DNA of 64,000 bases from Vibrio sp. HA2012 (GCF_002812955.1 NZ_PFXK01000007.1:62001-126000), one strand, 5' to 3'. Positions 10,679 through 21,019 are shown, numbered from the stretch's first letter. The notes: generated by a model not told the origin, from the letters alone. A program made the numbers and translations.

Positions 10679-10865
10679 GCCTGAAATGCACTATCCACCA
10701 ATGCATCAGCCCGCACCAATAAGTTTGACAAATAATTAGAATATTTTACAAATTGGCAAATAAATATTTTATTTTTCAATTCGATAGGAAAAATATAAAA
10801 AAATATAAATTGATCGTACCTATAGAACAAGGTCTAATTCATTAACAGAATTTATCAAATCGCGC
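10679..10865. other. A+T-rich intergenic region between leuO and the glycosyltransferase gene
   Basis: The gap between these same-strand genes is about 350 bp. Beyond the repeats near leuO and the terminator after the glycosyltransferase gene, it holds only very A+T-rich DNA with A and T tracts (for example 10740-10810). That is typical of H-NS-bound upstream regions. No ORF or RNA gene was seen. Confidence 0.5.
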
Positions 10866-10898
10866 AGAAAATAGTGAAATCCTCCCGAAAAGGAGGAC
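10866..10898 (-). terminator. Probable terminator of the glycosyltransferase gene
   Basis: TCCTCC and GGAGGA arms (10880-10897) form a short hairpin just past the stop codon on the minus strand. It is followed by TTTCACTATTTT, an interrupted T-run. Confidence 0.55.
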
Positions 10899-10906
10899 CA
10901 ATGATA

Positions 10907-11968
10907 TTAGTCATGAATGGATGCATAACTGGGAAAATCGACTTTTTCCCATAGTGACTCCCAAAGCGGTTGCGTGGTACTGGGATCCCACTGGCCGTTG
11001 AGTACCCACTCAACAAGATGACTGGCGACATCAGGATAATTGATGCTTTCGGCTTGTTTTTCGTCCAGCCAGGTACGTACAGCGGTCGGATCAAGATGTT
11101 CCATCGACTGAGCCAGTCCCAGATATTCCAGTGTGGCCACATTGCTTTCTTGTTCAAACTGTCCGGCCAGCGGCTTCAGAAGCAGCTTTTTTCCCAGAGC
11201 CAGAGATTCCGAAGGCAGTTCAAAACCACCATTGGCAATCACGCCCTGGCACAAGTGCAGATCACGCTGAAAATCACTATGTGACAACGGCTCCAGACGA
11301 ATATTTTCCACAATTTCCGTTTTTATAATATTCGGGTGATAACAGACAAACTGATGGCTGGAAAAGCGCAGCAACAGATCCGTAATATCCTGCATACTTT
11401 CAAACGGCAGATAAACAAGATGAAAACCCAGTTTTCCCGGCATACTATCCACATAACGGGTATGTACGATAGGCGGAAGAATAGGCTGATTAAAATGATA
11501 CCAGTGCAGACCCAGATAAATATCAGCCGGAGCAAAGTGATGGATAAGACGGTTATCAATCCAGCCGTCACCTTTTTTCGGCACCTGATAACGAAAGGCA
11601 TTCTGATGACTGATGCCGATACAGGGAACCTTCTGTAGTTTTGCCGCCCATGCCGTCACAGGTTCAAAGTCGTTGATCACCAGATCGTAGCCGGAGAGAT
11701 CCAGTTGCTTAATCTCTTTATACAGATGAATCAGACTGTTATCTCTGATGGTTTTCCAGTAATTCACTCGGCCTTGTTCAGTGATAAAGGTCAGCCCCCG
11801 GCAGACAGAAAAGTCACCGAAGGCTTCCATAGAAAAGAATTTGGATTTTTCCCGGCCAGAGAAAATAAAATCGACATCGGCATTACGTTGTTTCAGCGCT
11901 AAAGCCATCGCACGGGCGCGGGCAGTATGACCATTCCCAGTCCCCTGAACTCCATACAGTATCTTCAA
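10907..11968 (-). CDS. MJ1255/VC2487-family glycosyltransferase
   Basis: The 353-residue protein has the N-terminal nucleotide-sugar transferase signature MKILYGVQGTGNGHTARARA and a C-terminal GT-B donor site, GVIANGGFELPSESLALGK. This pattern matches the MJ1255/VC2487 family (GT28-like, related to MurG and UDP-glucuronosyltransferases). The substrate is unknown; association with membrane lipids or cell-envelope glycans is likely. The conserved N-terminus places the start at a TTG codon, with a GGGAG ribosome site embedded in the end of the upstream PAP2 gene. The two genes are 3 bp apart and surely co-transcribed, suggesting a joint role with a lipid phosphate phosphatase. Confidence 0.85.
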   Translation of the reverse strand: MKILYGVQGTGNGHTARARAMALALKQRNADVDFIFSGREKSKFFSMEAFGDFSVCRGLTFITEQGRVNYWKTIRDNSLIHLYKEIKQLDLSGYDLVINDFEPVTAWAAKLQKVPCIGISHQNAFRYQVPKKGDGWIDNRLIHHFAPADIYLGLHWYHFNQPILPPIVHTRYVDSMPGKLGFHLVYLPFESMQDITDLLLRFSSHQFVCYHPNIIKTEIVENIRLEPLSHSDFQRDLHLCQGVIANGGFELPSESLALGKKLLLKPLAGQFEQESNVATLEYLGLAQSMEHLDPTAVRTWLDEKQAESINYPDVASHLVEWVLNGQWDPSTTQPLWESLWEKVDFPSYASIHD

Positions 11969-11971
11969 ATG

Positions 11972-12496
11972 TTATGCTCCCAGCAGAGAAATTGCCGCTG
12001 TCGCGGCTCCGGTTCCTAACAAGGCACCGATCACGACATCCGTCAGAAAATGTACACCTAACAGAATACGGGCAGCGCCAATCAAACTTGCCCAGATAAG
12101 AGAACCGGTATAAGCATCCGGATAAAAATGACCGATAAGCGTTGCCATAATAAAAGCAGCTGCCGTATGGCCGGATGGCAGACTGTACCGGTCAGAAGGG
12201 GTAATAAAAGAAATCAGCTGTCCGGAAAACTCTTCCGGACGGCGGCGGCGAAAACTGTTTTTTGCCACCCAGTAAATCGGTAGCTCAATCGCAAACGCCG
12301 TCAGACCTGCGGCGAAGAATAATCTGCCGGCAACACCATCTATCCACCATGCCAGCAAGCCAAAAACGATATACAGGTGACCATCACCAGTATGGGATAC
12401 AGCTTTAGCTATATTGGCTACCTGAACGTTAAACTTATGCTGCAGGCAGAACAGGGAAAACGCGAGATCAAATCGTGCAATAGGCTCAATACGCAT
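11972..12496 (-). CDS. PAP2-family membrane phosphatase
   Basis: This is a membrane protein of about 174 residues with several hydrophobic helices and the three PAP2 phosphatase motifs: KNSFRRRRP (KX6RP), PSGHTAA (PSGH) and ARILLGVHFLTDV (SRX5HX3D-like, with Ala in place of the first Ser). Members remove phosphate from lipid phosphates such as phosphatidate or undecaprenyl pyrophosphate at the inner membrane. Two adjacent ATGs begin the frame; the second has the better spacing from AAGGAG. It is translationally linked to the glycosyltransferase behind it (3-bp gap, with that gene's ribosome site inside this one). The partner supports a lipid-linked glycan or glycolipid role, by inference. Confidence 0.88.
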   Translation of the reverse strand: MRIEPIARFDLAFSLFCLQHKFNVQVANIAKAVSHTGDGHLYIVFGLLAWWIDGVAGRLFFAAGLTAFAIELPIYWVAKNSFRRRRPEEFSGQLISFITPSDRYSLPSGHTAAAFIMATLIGHFYPDAYTGSLIWASLIGAARILLGVHFLTDVVIGALLGTGAATAAISLLGA

Positions 12497-12633
12497 CATC
12501 GGCTCCTTACCATCATCTGTGGGTAAACTTCCAGACTTACTGTCTATAACTTAGCCAGCGCAAATGACAGCAAGGTGACGCTTATTTGGATTATTGATGA
12601 CAGTTAAGGAGAGATCTTGATGTGTCTGCGTGA

Positions 12634-12722
12634 AGAGTAAAACGGTATCGAACACAGACCTCCGGAGCTCCGCCGTGTCTTCCCTGACGCGACGAAGCGG
12701 CTTATCGATACGGCCTTACTCT
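12634..12722. repeat. Large imperfect inverted repeat downstream of the RND efflux gene
   Basis: The 18-base arms 12634-12651 and 12705-12722 are complementary at 15 of 18 positions. Inside lie ACAC/GTGT arms (12652-12655, 12675-12678) around the palindrome CGGAGCTCCG (12663-12672). It occupies the gap between the PAP2 start and the RND stop. It could be the RND operon's 3' structure, a small RNA, or a miniature mobile repeat; nothing in the window repeats it. Confidence 0.6.
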
Positions 12723-12750
12723 GTAGCAACTGAACGTTTTTCTTTAGAAA

Positions 12751-15700
12751 TCAAAGCGCCTTATGCCTATGAACGACACCCCAGTCGGCCAGAATGGCAT
12801 AGGCCGCCGGCACCATAAACAGCACCAGCAGTGTGGATGCGAAGATACCGAACACGATAGCAATCACCAGTGGCTGAATAACCTGCGCCTGCAAGCTGGT
12901 TTCTGCCAGCAGAGGCAACAACCCCATTGCAGTTGTCATCGAGGTCAGAAATACCGCCCGGAAACGCTCACGGCTCGCTTTCACTACCGAGTCATGCACG
13001 CTGTCTCCTTCATCAACATGATGACGGATATACTGCACCAGCAGAATGGAATCGTTCACCACCACCCCGGCCAGAGAGACAAACCCCATAAGACTAGGCA
13101 TACAGAGTGGATGAGCGAGTATAAAGTGCCCCCAGACTACCCCGATAAATGCCAGCGGAATAGCCAACATGACCACAAAAGGCTCCAGATAACTGCGGAA
13201 CTGGAAACTGAGGATCACAAACACGCCAAACAATCCCAGAGCAAACCCTTTTATCATTGAGGAACCCGTATCAGCGGTGTCTTTGGTTTGCCCTTCAAAA
13301 TCAAACCTCAGTCCGGGATAATGGCTCTGCAGCTGCGGAGCAACTTCGCTTTTGAAGCGGGCGATAATCTCAGAGGAACTGGCAACTCGGTTATCGACGT
13401 CGGCATAAACACTGACCGTACGCAGACCATCAATACGCTGAATACGGACATAATTACGCTGCATACTCAGTGAGGTCACCGCCGCCAGCGGCAACTGGCT
13501 CCCGTCCGGAAGCATAACCGGGAAATTAGCCAATGCCTGCAGATCTCCGGCCTGAGCCTTATCCAGCCGCACTTCGATATCGATATTCTCCGTACCCAGC
13601 TGAATCTGATCTGCGGTAGTGCCAAAGAAAGCTGCACGTAACTGCGCTGCAATCGTCTGACCATTAACCCCGAATGTCTCAGCGCCCGGCAGCAACTTCA
13701 CCAATATTTCTTCTTTGCCCATGCGCATATCGTCCAGAACACCATGCACACCGGCTAAGGTATTCAGATAGTGCTGAATATCGACCGAGGCTGCCTTAAG
13801 TGGTTCCAGTGCATCGTGCTGCACCCGGATCTCAATATCCCTGCCGCCGGGGGTCATGGTCGGCTGCTTATACACCAGAGACACTGGTTCGGCCAGCTCA
13901 CCGACATCCTTCCGCCAGGCATCGATAAAATCATCCAGAACCGTATTTCTTTCTTCAGCACCCAACAAATCAAGACGGACAGTGGCCAGATGCGGACCGG
14001 TTTCACTGGCATCTTTATTGGTATTAAACTGAGTGGTGATATGCTCAACCAGAGTCACTCCCCCTTCCACATCTTCTGTCCACTGCCGGTTTAAACGCTC
14101 AGCAGAAGCCACAACTTGCTGCACCACTTTTTCTGTCTGACTGAGAGACGATCCCGGCGGCAGAATAATCCGCGCTTCAGCCAGATCACCGTCCAACTCG
14201 GGAAATGGCACAAAACTCACCGCACCTCCGGCAATCAGGGATACAGAAAACAACAGCAGAGAAAGTATGCTGCCGAGAAAAGCGTAGCGGTACTGCACCA
14301 CTTTCTCGACGGCGTTCACCAGTGTGGTATTGCGGAAATATTCGAACTTCTCCAGCAGAATGCGTTTAAAACGCACCGGTGGCTTATCCTGTGCACTTTT
14401 GTGCAACGAATGGGACAGGTGGTTCGGCAGAATAAGAAATGCTTCAACCAGACTGAGGGAAAGTACCAGGATCAACACCTGAGGTATCACCTTCAGCACT
14501 GCGCCCATCTGACCGCTGAGAAACATCAGGCTGCCGAAAATGCACACCGTGGTCAGAAAAGAGGAGATCACACCGGGCAGCACTTTATGCACACCTTTCA
14601 GCACAGCCTCATCCACTGTATATCCGCGATCGATGTGCGAACCGATCGACTCAGCAATCACAATGGCGTCATCCATCATAATACCGATGGCCATCAGCAG
14701 AGCCACCAGCGTCATGATATTGATGGAAAGCCCGACATTGGCCATCAGAAACAGGCCGCCAAGGAAAGCAACCGGCAGACCGGCAGCAACCCAGAAAGAG
14801 TAACGCAGACTGAAGAACAGCCACATGGTGGCAAACACCAGAATGATCCCCTGCCAGCCGTTACGCAGCATCATGGTCAGACGATCCCACAGCACCGAAG
14901 AAATATCGTTAGTCAGAGCCAGTGTCACGCCGTCTGGTGCTATAAGGCGCTGATCCTGTACAAACTGTTCAACCTGAGCCTTGATACGCAGCGCGTCATC
15001 CTCTTTATTTTTACTCACCTTCAGCAGTGCTGAGGGTTTGCCGTCAAACAGGATCTTCTGTTCATCCAGCTCAAAACGGTCGGTAATCGTGGCGATATCC
15101 CGCAGCCGGATCAGAGAACCGCTGGAGGATGAACCGACCACTATCGATGCCAGTTCCTGAGGCGTAATTTTTCTCTCATCAAAGCGGATAAGAAAGTTTT
15201 TCTCTGCCGTTTCAATGCTGCCGCTCGGCAACTTGATGTTCTGGCTGCCGATCTGAGTTGCAATGTCCCCGACACTCAACCCGAGCTGCCGTATCGCATG
15301 CGTATCCAGTTCTACCCGGTACTGGTGGTCGGAAAAGCCGCTGACTTCCACGAGGGAAACGTTATAGTCCAGTTTCAGCGTTCGTTTCAGTTGCTCCGCA
15401 TAGGCTTTCAGCTCCGGCCAGCTGGTTTCGGCAGTAATCGCCACATCCACAACCGGCTCACTCCAGTCCAGCTCTTTCACCACCGGAGATTCAATCTCGT
15501 CGGGAAAATCGTTAATCGCATTAATCTGGGTCTGAATATCCACCAGCATCCGGCTGACATCCGCCTGCTCCGTCAACTTGACGATCAGACTGGCCGAGCC
15601 TTCCACAGCCTGACAGCGCAGCTCTTCAATATCCGACAAACCGTCAACCGCGTCTTCCATCCGGATACAGATACTCTCTTCGACTTCCTGTGGTGAAGCC

Positions 15701-15852
15701 CCCGGATAAATCACGCTGGCCTGAATATAAGGCGGGTCAAACTCGGGAAAGGTTTCCCGCTTAATCGTCGGCAGAGCCGTCAGACCGATCATCAGCATCG
15801 ACAACATCAGCAGATTGGCCGCCGTTGGATGACGGGAAAAGAAACGAATCAT
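12751..15852 (-). CDS. RND-family efflux pump, inner-membrane permease
   Basis: This 1033-residue proton-driven permease has the HAE1/AcrB family layout: a single TM helix at the N-terminus (IRFFSRHPTAANLLMLSMLM), two large periplasmic domains and two blocks of TM helices. The TM4 proton-relay pair is present in LMAIGIMMDDAIVIAES. The second half shows FQFRSYLEPFVVMLAIPL and ASRERFRAVFLTSMTTAMGLLP. It exports toxic compounds, probably with the membrane-fusion protein encoded just upstream and an outer-membrane TolC located elsewhere. It overlaps hlyD by 4 bases (ATGA), with AAGGAG inside the hlyD end. It lies in the tetR-hlyD-RND operon, so TetR repression is expected. Confidence 0.94.
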   Translation of the reverse strand: MIRFFSRHPTAANLLMLSMLMIGLTALPTIKRETFPEFDPPYIQASVIYPGASPQEVEESICIRMEDAVDGLSDIEELRCQAVEGSASLIVKLTEQADVSRMLVDIQTQINAINDFPDEIESPVVKELDWSEPVVDVAITAETSWPELKAYAEQLKRTLKLDYNVSLVEVSGFSDHQYRVELDTHAIRQLGLSVGDIATQIGSQNIKLPSGSIETAEKNFLIRFDERKITPQELASIVVGSSSSGSLIRLRDIATITDRFELDEQKILFDGKPSALLKVSKNKEDDALRIKAQVEQFVQDQRLIAPDGVTLALTNDISSVLWDRLTMMLRNGWQGIILVFATMWLFFSLRYSFWVAAGLPVAFLGGLFLMANVGLSINIMTLVALLMAIGIMMDDAIVIAESIGSHIDRGYTVDEAVLKGVHKVLPGVISSFLTTVCIFGSLMFLSGQMGAVLKVIPQVLILVLSLSLVEAFLILPNHLSHSLHKSAQDKPPVRFKRILLEKFEYFRNTTLVNAVEKVVQYRYAFLGSILSLLLFSVSLIAGGAVSFVPFPELDGDLAEARIILPPGSSLSQTEKVVQQVVASAERLNRQWTEDVEGGVTLVEHITTQFNTNKDASETGPHLATVRLDLLGAEERNTVLDDFIDAWRKDVGELAEPVSLVYKQPTMTPGGRDIEIRVQHDALEPLKAASVDIQHYLNTLAGVHGVLDDMRMGKEEILVKLLPGAETFGVNGQTIAAQLRAAFFGTTADQIQLGTENIDIEVRLDKAQAGDLQALANFPVMLPDGSQLPLAAVTSLSMQRNYVRIQRIDGLRTVSVYADVDNRVASSSEIIARFKSEVAPQLQSHYPGLRFDFEGQTKDTADTGSSMIKGFALGLFGVFVILSFQFRSYLEPFVVMLAIPLAFIGVVWGHFILAHPLCMPSLMGFVSLAGVVVNDSILLVQYIRHHVDEGDSVHDSVVKASRERFRAVFLTSMTTAMGLLPLLAETSLQAQVIQPLVIAIVFGIFASTLLVLFMVPAAYAILADWGVVHRHKAL

Positions 15853-17171
15853 AATGAAGCTCCTTCAGCCACCGCGGATCCAGTTGACGTTTTCAGCAGC
15901 ATGCCTTCAATCGCCGGCAACAGATCATTCACGATCAACGCTTCTCCCTGAGTAAAATCACCCTCAACCACCACGGAATGCTCCCGGCGGAAGACGACAC
16001 TGACCGGGCGGATCTGCAGACGATTATCTGCCCCTTTGATATAGACCTTATCTCCGTGCAGAGCCCGCTCCGGGATTACCCAGCAAGGGTTCGCCTGTCC
16101 TTCGATCCGAGCCTGAACAAACATACCGTTCACCAGCAACGGAGATTCACCCGGTACAAAGCGGGCATAATCCTGATCCACTTCCAGTATCACCCCGACC
16201 GTTGCCTGATTCGGATCCACTGTTTCACTCAAACGCGCAACACGCGCCGGCCAGAAGGTATGCAGACTGCCGCTTTTCAGCTCAATCACCGCACTGATGG
16301 CCGCCATATCCGGCTGTGGTATGCCCCCCGCACTACGCGGAATTTCCGGCAGACTGGCCGCTATGGTCTGCATATCATGAATGGAAAACTGCGCTTCAAC
16401 TTCCATGGTACGGATGCCATGTGCAACAACCAGAGTCTGCTGCAGGTTAACAACCTGATTATCTTCAATATCGACCTGAGCAATACGCATCGTCTGCGGC
16501 AGACGGACAGAGGTTTTCTCCAGAGAACGTCTGGCTTCGGCCACCTGAGATTCACTGACATGGATCTGAGCCTGAGCCACCTGACGCTCGCTGGGATAAA
16601 GAGACAGCTGGTTGTTCAGTTCCAACACGACTTTCTGCTGGGAGAGGTAGCTCTGCTCCTGCTGATCCAGCTCCGACTGAGAAGCCAGCCCTTTTGTTCT
16701 GAGATTCTGTTTACGTTCCAGTTCCTTTTTGCTGAGAGCCAGACGGTTTTGTTCGATCTTCAGGGTCTCGCGCAGATTCTGCTCTTCAAGGTTCAACCGG
16801 GCAAGCTGAGTCCGGTTAGAGCTCAGTTCTGATTCCACCTGAGCCAGTTTCAGTTCATAATCGAGCGGATCAATGCGCAGGATCTCTGTTCCGGCTTCCA
16901 GTACCCGGCCTTTTTCCAGTTCCGGATGACGGTAAACCAGCTTACCGGACACTTCCGCTATCGCTTTCCATTCCACTTTCGGTACTGCCTTACCGTACCC
17001 TATCACCCGGGGAGCCACCGCTTTCAGTGTCAGCGGTATGGTTTCCACCAGACGAGCCCGGTTTTCTGCTGGTTTAACCGGTAAGTCCGGGCGCATTTTT
17101 ACAGCAATAATCAGCACCAGAACTCCCAGCGCCAGTATCGGAAAAAACAGGTACTTGCGATTAAATTTCAT
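15849..17171 (-). CDS. RND efflux periplasmic adaptor (HlyD/MFP family)
   Basis: The roughly 440-residue membrane-fusion protein has one N-terminal TM helix (FPILALGVLVLIIAV). A barrel/lipoyl region follows, then a long coiled-coil hairpin (about residues 110-210, rich in E/Q/L) and a second lipoyl half with a beta-barrel. It links the permease to an outer-membrane channel. ATG 17171 (MKFNRKYLFFP) is preferred because GGAGCAG lies 8 bp before it; an upstream in-frame ATG (17183) has no ribosome site. It overlaps the end of tetR by 11 bp and the permease start by 4 bp, so all three genes form one operon. Confidence 0.9.
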   Translation of the reverse strand: MKFNRKYLFFPILALGVLVLIIAVKMRPDLPVKPAENRARLVETIPLTLKAVAPRVIGYGKAVPKVEWKAIAEVSGKLVYRHPELEKGRVLEAGTEILRIDPLDYELKLAQVESELSSNRTQLARLNLEEQNLRETLKIEQNRLALSKKELERKQNLRTKGLASQSELDQQEQSYLSQQKVVLELNNQLSLYPSERQVAQAQIHVSESQVAEARRSLEKTSVRLPQTMRIAQVDIEDNQVVNLQQTLVVAHGIRTMEVEAQFSIHDMQTIAASLPEIPRSAGGIPQPDMAAISAVIELKSGSLHTFWPARVARLSETVDPNQATVGVILEVDQDYARFVPGESPLLVNGMFVQARIEGQANPCWVIPERALHGDKVYIKGADNRLQIRPVSVVFRREHSVVVEGDFTQGEALIVNDLLPAIEGMLLKTSTGSAVAEGASL

Positions 17172-17841
17172 ATTCTGCTCCATCGGAAAGCTCTGGCCGG
17201 ATAAAACCGTGTGTTAATACTTCAAGGTTATGTTCCAGTAAGGCATTAAGAAAATCGCTGCTGCGTTCAATACCATGAAACTCGTACATCCCCAAAGGGG
17301 CTAGAAAAGGAAAGATCATCAGGCTCAGGAAACTTATCTTGCAGAAAAGCGGATTCATTTCAGGCCGGATCACTGTGCCCCAGATCCGGCCACTAAACAG
17401 AGCGTCCTGCAAAGGCGTCAGCATATCCAGCAACACTTTTTCCAGCAGTTGCCTCTGCGGAGCAGCAGGATCCATATGCATGGTCTGAAAGATCAGTCTG
17501 GGAAACATCGGAGCAGAAGACATGGTCTGATAATAAGCCCGCATAATATCTTTCAGCTCTTTCTGGTTACCTTCCGCCACAAACTGACTGACCTGTTTTT
17601 TGACCGGCTCTATCGTATCCCGCACCATCGCCTCAAATAGCCCAGCTTTATTGCCAAAGTAGTAACGGATCATAGCGACATTGACATCAGCCCGATCCGC
17701 CAGCATTCGGGTGGAAACCTTATCGTATGGGAGTGCAGTAAACAGCCCCCTTGCAGCGGTAATCAGATTATCCCGTGCCTGCAGCTTTTCAGACGGGCGA
17801 CCTGCCCGGCGGGATTCATCCTGTTTATGGTTGTCAGGCAT
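17161..17841 (-). CDS. TetR-family transcriptional regulator of the RND operon
   Basis: The protein of about 226 residues has an N-terminal TetR HTH: LITAARGLFTALPYDKVSTR, then ADRADVNVAMIRYYFGNKAGLF. The C-terminal ligand-binding domain is all-helical. It is the first gene of the operon and overlaps hlyD. Two nearly identical palindromes lie 16 and 81 bp upstream of the ATG, as expected for an autorepressor. ATG 17841 follows GTGAGTGAATAGT; the in-frame GTG at 17850 is an alternative. The inducing ligand is unknown; pump substrates are usual for this arrangement. Confidence 0.92.
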   Translation of the reverse strand: MPDNHKQDESRRAGRPSEKLQARDNLITAARGLFTALPYDKVSTRMLADRADVNVAMIRYYFGNKAGLFEAMVRDTIEPVKKQVSQFVAEGNQKELKDIMRAYYQTMSSAPMFPRLIFQTMHMDPAAPQRQLLEKVLLDMLTPLQDALFSGRIWGTVIRPEMNPLFCKISFLSLMIFPFLAPLGMYEFHGIERSSDFLNALLEHNLEVLTHGFIRPELSDGAEYEI

Positions 17842-17856
17842 ACTATTCACTCACAA

Positions 17857-17872
17857 TTAATCAGATGATTAA
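17857..17872. promoter_or_regulatory. TetR-type operator, proximal copy
   Basis: TTAATCA-GA-TGATTAA is a perfect 7-bp-arm palindrome, extended to 9-bp arms AATTAATCA/TGATTAATT (17855-17874), directly upstream of tetR. It differs from the distal copy at one base. Confidence 0.8.
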
Positions 17873-17921
17873 TTATAGAAACAGATCTCCGGCAAATGAT
17901 ACTGATTAAATTCAACACAAT

Positions 17922-17937
17922 TTAATCAAATGATTAA
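17922..17937. promoter_or_regulatory. TetR-type operator, distal copy
   Basis: TTAATCA-AA-TGATTAA lies 65 bp upstream of the proximal copy. The pair strongly suggests cooperative autorepression of the tetR-hlyD-RND operon. A half site, TGATTAAA, lies between them at about 17903. Confidence 0.78.
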
Positions 17938-18074
17938 TTAAATCATACTGAGCCAGGCTCCAGATCCAGAAATGGAGGTATGCCAGTCGGTGCTCAATCG
18001 CTACCTAATAGCCCGGAATCTAAAACTGACGACTTAACACGACAAAGAAAATGTTTAAAAACTCAACATAAGGC

Positions 18075-18103
18075 TTGACGCATACCGATGAGTGCGGTAC
18101 TAA
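18075..18103 (+). promoter_or_regulatory. leu operon promoter
   Basis: TTGACG (18075-18080) and TACTAA (18098-18103) have an exact 17-bp spacer. They lie 30 bp before the leader peptide and in line with the attenuator. The 120 bp between this promoter and the TetR operators shows no gene. Confidence 0.75.
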
Positions 18104-18132
18104 TTTGTGTAACCAAATTGTGGATGAATAAA

Positions 18133-18195
18133 ATGACATTACGTTTTTCAGTGCTCCTAAACCTCCTCCTTATCGTGAATCAGTCGCGCGGGTAG
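18133..18195 (+). CDS. leuL: leu operon leader peptide
   Basis: This 20-codon ORF starts at ATG and encodes MTLRFSVLLNLLLIVNQSRG. Six of its 20 residues are Leu, five of them in a nine-residue stretch, including a rare CTA codon. It is followed by a terminator-antiterminator arrangement, the hallmark of ribosome-mediated attenuation: when charged leucyl-tRNA is short, the ribosome stalls on the Leu codons and favours read-through into leuABCD. The ribosome site is weak (TGGATGAATAAA). The position, 38 bp before the terminator stem and 116 bp before leuA, fits leuL of other gammaproteobacteria. Confidence 0.93.
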   Translation: MTLRFSVLLNLLLIVNQSRG

Positions 18196-18230
18196 GTTGT
18201 GGACGAAAAACACCACAAAGAATTCATACA

Positions 18231-18257
18231 AACCCGCACACAGATGCGGGTTTTTTT
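18231..18257 (+). terminator. leu operon attenuator
   Basis: AACCCGCA-cacaga-TGCGGG is followed by TTTTTTT, a strong intrinsic terminator. The ascending arm ACCCGC (18232-18237) can instead pair with GCGGGT (18188-18193) at the end of leuL, around a TTGTGG/CCACAA hairpin, forming an antiterminator. Confidence 0.93.
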
Positions 18258-18310
18258 ATAGCTAAAATATTAACAGACACAACACCGACAGACAGGAAAA
18301 GGAAGCAGAC

Positions 18311-19858
18311 ATGAACGATCGAGTGATAATATTTGACACGACTTTGCGGGACGGAGAGCAGGCACTGTCCGCCAGCCTGACAGTGAAAGAAAAGCTACAG
18401 ATCGCTTATGCGCTTGAACGACTGGGTGTTGACGTAATTGAAGCGGGTTTCCCGGTTTCTTCCCCGGGTGATTTCGAATCGGTACAGACCATCGCCAAAA
18501 ACATCAAAAACAGCCGTATCTGCGCCCTTTCCCGGGCCGTGGCCAAAGATATTGATGTCGCAGCCGAATCTCTGAAAGTGGCTGAAGCCTTCCGTATCCA
18601 TACCTTTATCTCTACCTCTACCATCCATGTGCAGGACAAGCTGCGCCGCGATTACAATGATGTGGTTGACATGGGCGTTCAGGCCGTCAAACGGGCGCGT
18701 AACTATACCGATGACGTTGAGTTTTCCTGTGAAGATGCAGGCCGCACCCCTATCGATAACCTGTGCCGCATGGTTGAAGCCGCGATTGATGCAGGTGCCA
18801 CAACGGTAAACATCCCGGATACTGTCGGCTACACCATACCAAGTGAGTTCGGCGCTATTATCGAACAGCTGTTTAACCGCGTACCGAACATCGACAAAGC
18901 TGTTATCTCCGTTCACTGTCATGATGATCTGGGGATGTCCGTCGCGAACTCTATCGCTGCGGTTCAGGCGGGTGCTCGTCAGGTAGAAGGGACGATTAAC
19001 GGTATCGGTGAACGTGCCGGTAACTGTGCACTGGAAGAAGTGGCGATGATCATCAAAACCCGTGAAGAGTTTATGGGAGTGCACACTGGTCTGAAACATG
19101 ATGAGATCCACCGTACCAGTAAGATGGTCAGCCAACTGTGCAATATGCCGATTCAGAGCAACAAGGCGATTGTCGGTGCCAATGCCTTCAGCCACTCTTC
19201 CGGTATCCATCAGGACGGTATGCTGAAGAATAAGAATACTTACGAAATCATGACTCCGGAATCCATCGGCCTGCAGAATCAGGCGCTGAATCTGACCAGC
19301 CGCTCTGGCCGTGCCGCCGTGAAAAGCCATATGGATCGCATGGGATACAATGAAAATGAGTACGATCTGGATACCCTGTACGAAGACTTTTTAAAACTGG
19401 CCGACCGCAAAGGCCAGGTATTCGATTACGATCTGGAATCTCTGATGTTCTTTGCCAACCTGCGCGATGAAGACGATTATTACAAACTGAACTATATGAG
19501 TTCTCAGTCTGGCAGCGTAATGGCAACAACCAGCATCCGCCTGCAGTGCGGCGAAGAAGAAAAATGCGAAGCGGCTGTGGGTAATGGCCCGGTAGACGCG
19601 CTATATCAATGTATTTACCGTTTAACCGGTTACGATATTGTGCTGGATAAGTTTGACCTGACCGCAAAAGGCGAAGGTGAAGACGGTCTGGGTCAGGCGG
19701 ATATCATCGCCAACTACAAAGGTCGTAAGTATCACGGTACTGGTGTTTCCACCGATATTATCGAGGCATCTGGTCAGGCTCTGCTGCATGTTATCAACAG
19801 CATCCATCGCGCCGATCAGATCGAAGTGATCAAACAGAAAAAGATTGAAACCGTATAA
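18311..19858 (+). CDS. leuA: 2-isopropylmalate synthase
   Basis: This 515-residue enzyme condenses acetyl-CoA with 2-ketoisovalerate, the committed step of leucine synthesis. It shows the DRE-TIM metallolyase motif [16 protein letters not shown], the metal-binding HCHDDLGMS, the [14 protein letters not shown] signature, and a C-terminal LeuA allosteric domain (about residues 390-500) responsible for leucine feedback inhibition. The start has a GGAAG site. It is the first structural gene behind the leuL attenuator; leuB follows after 50 bp. Confidence 0.98.
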   Translation: MNDRVIIFDTTLRDGEQALSASLTVKEKLQIAYALERLGVDVIEAGFPVSSPGDFESVQTIAKNIKNSRICALSRAVAKDIDVAAESLKVAEAFRIHTFISTSTIHVQDKLRRDYNDVVDMGVQAVKRARNYTDDVEFSCEDAGRTPIDNLCRMVEAAIDAGATTVNIPDTVGYTIPSEFGAIIEQLFNRVPNIDKAVISVHCHDDLGMSVANSIAAVQAGARQVEGTINGIGERAGNCALEEVAMIIKTREEFMGVHTGLKHDEIHRTSKMVSQLCNMPIQSNKAIVGANAFSHSSGIHQDGMLKNKNTYEIMTPESIGLQNQALNLTSRSGRAAVKSHMDRMGYNENEYDLDTLYEDFLKLADRKGQVFDYDLESLMFFANLRDEDDYYKLNYMSSQSGSVMATTSIRLQCGEEEKCEAAVGNGPVDALYQCIYRLTGYDIVLDKFDLTAKGEGEDGLGQADIIANYKGRKYHGTGVSTDIIEASGQALLHVINSIHRADQIEVIKQKKIETV

Positions 19859-19896
19859 GGTTCATAATTAACAACAGCAAACACAACACGTTTTAA

Positions 19897-20997
<1,101 letters not shown>

Positions 20998-21019
20998 GAA
21001 AGAAAGGAAGCAACAAGCA

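Noticed and set aside
12630..12818. 62-codon plus-strand ORF near the RND gene end
   Set aside because: It runs through the inverted-repeat element and into the antisense of the RND gene, with no ribosome site.
14116..15033. Open frame of 305 codons on the plus strand
   Set aside because: It is antisense to the RND permease; His/Gln-rich composition is typical of the reverse complement of a hydrophobic gene.
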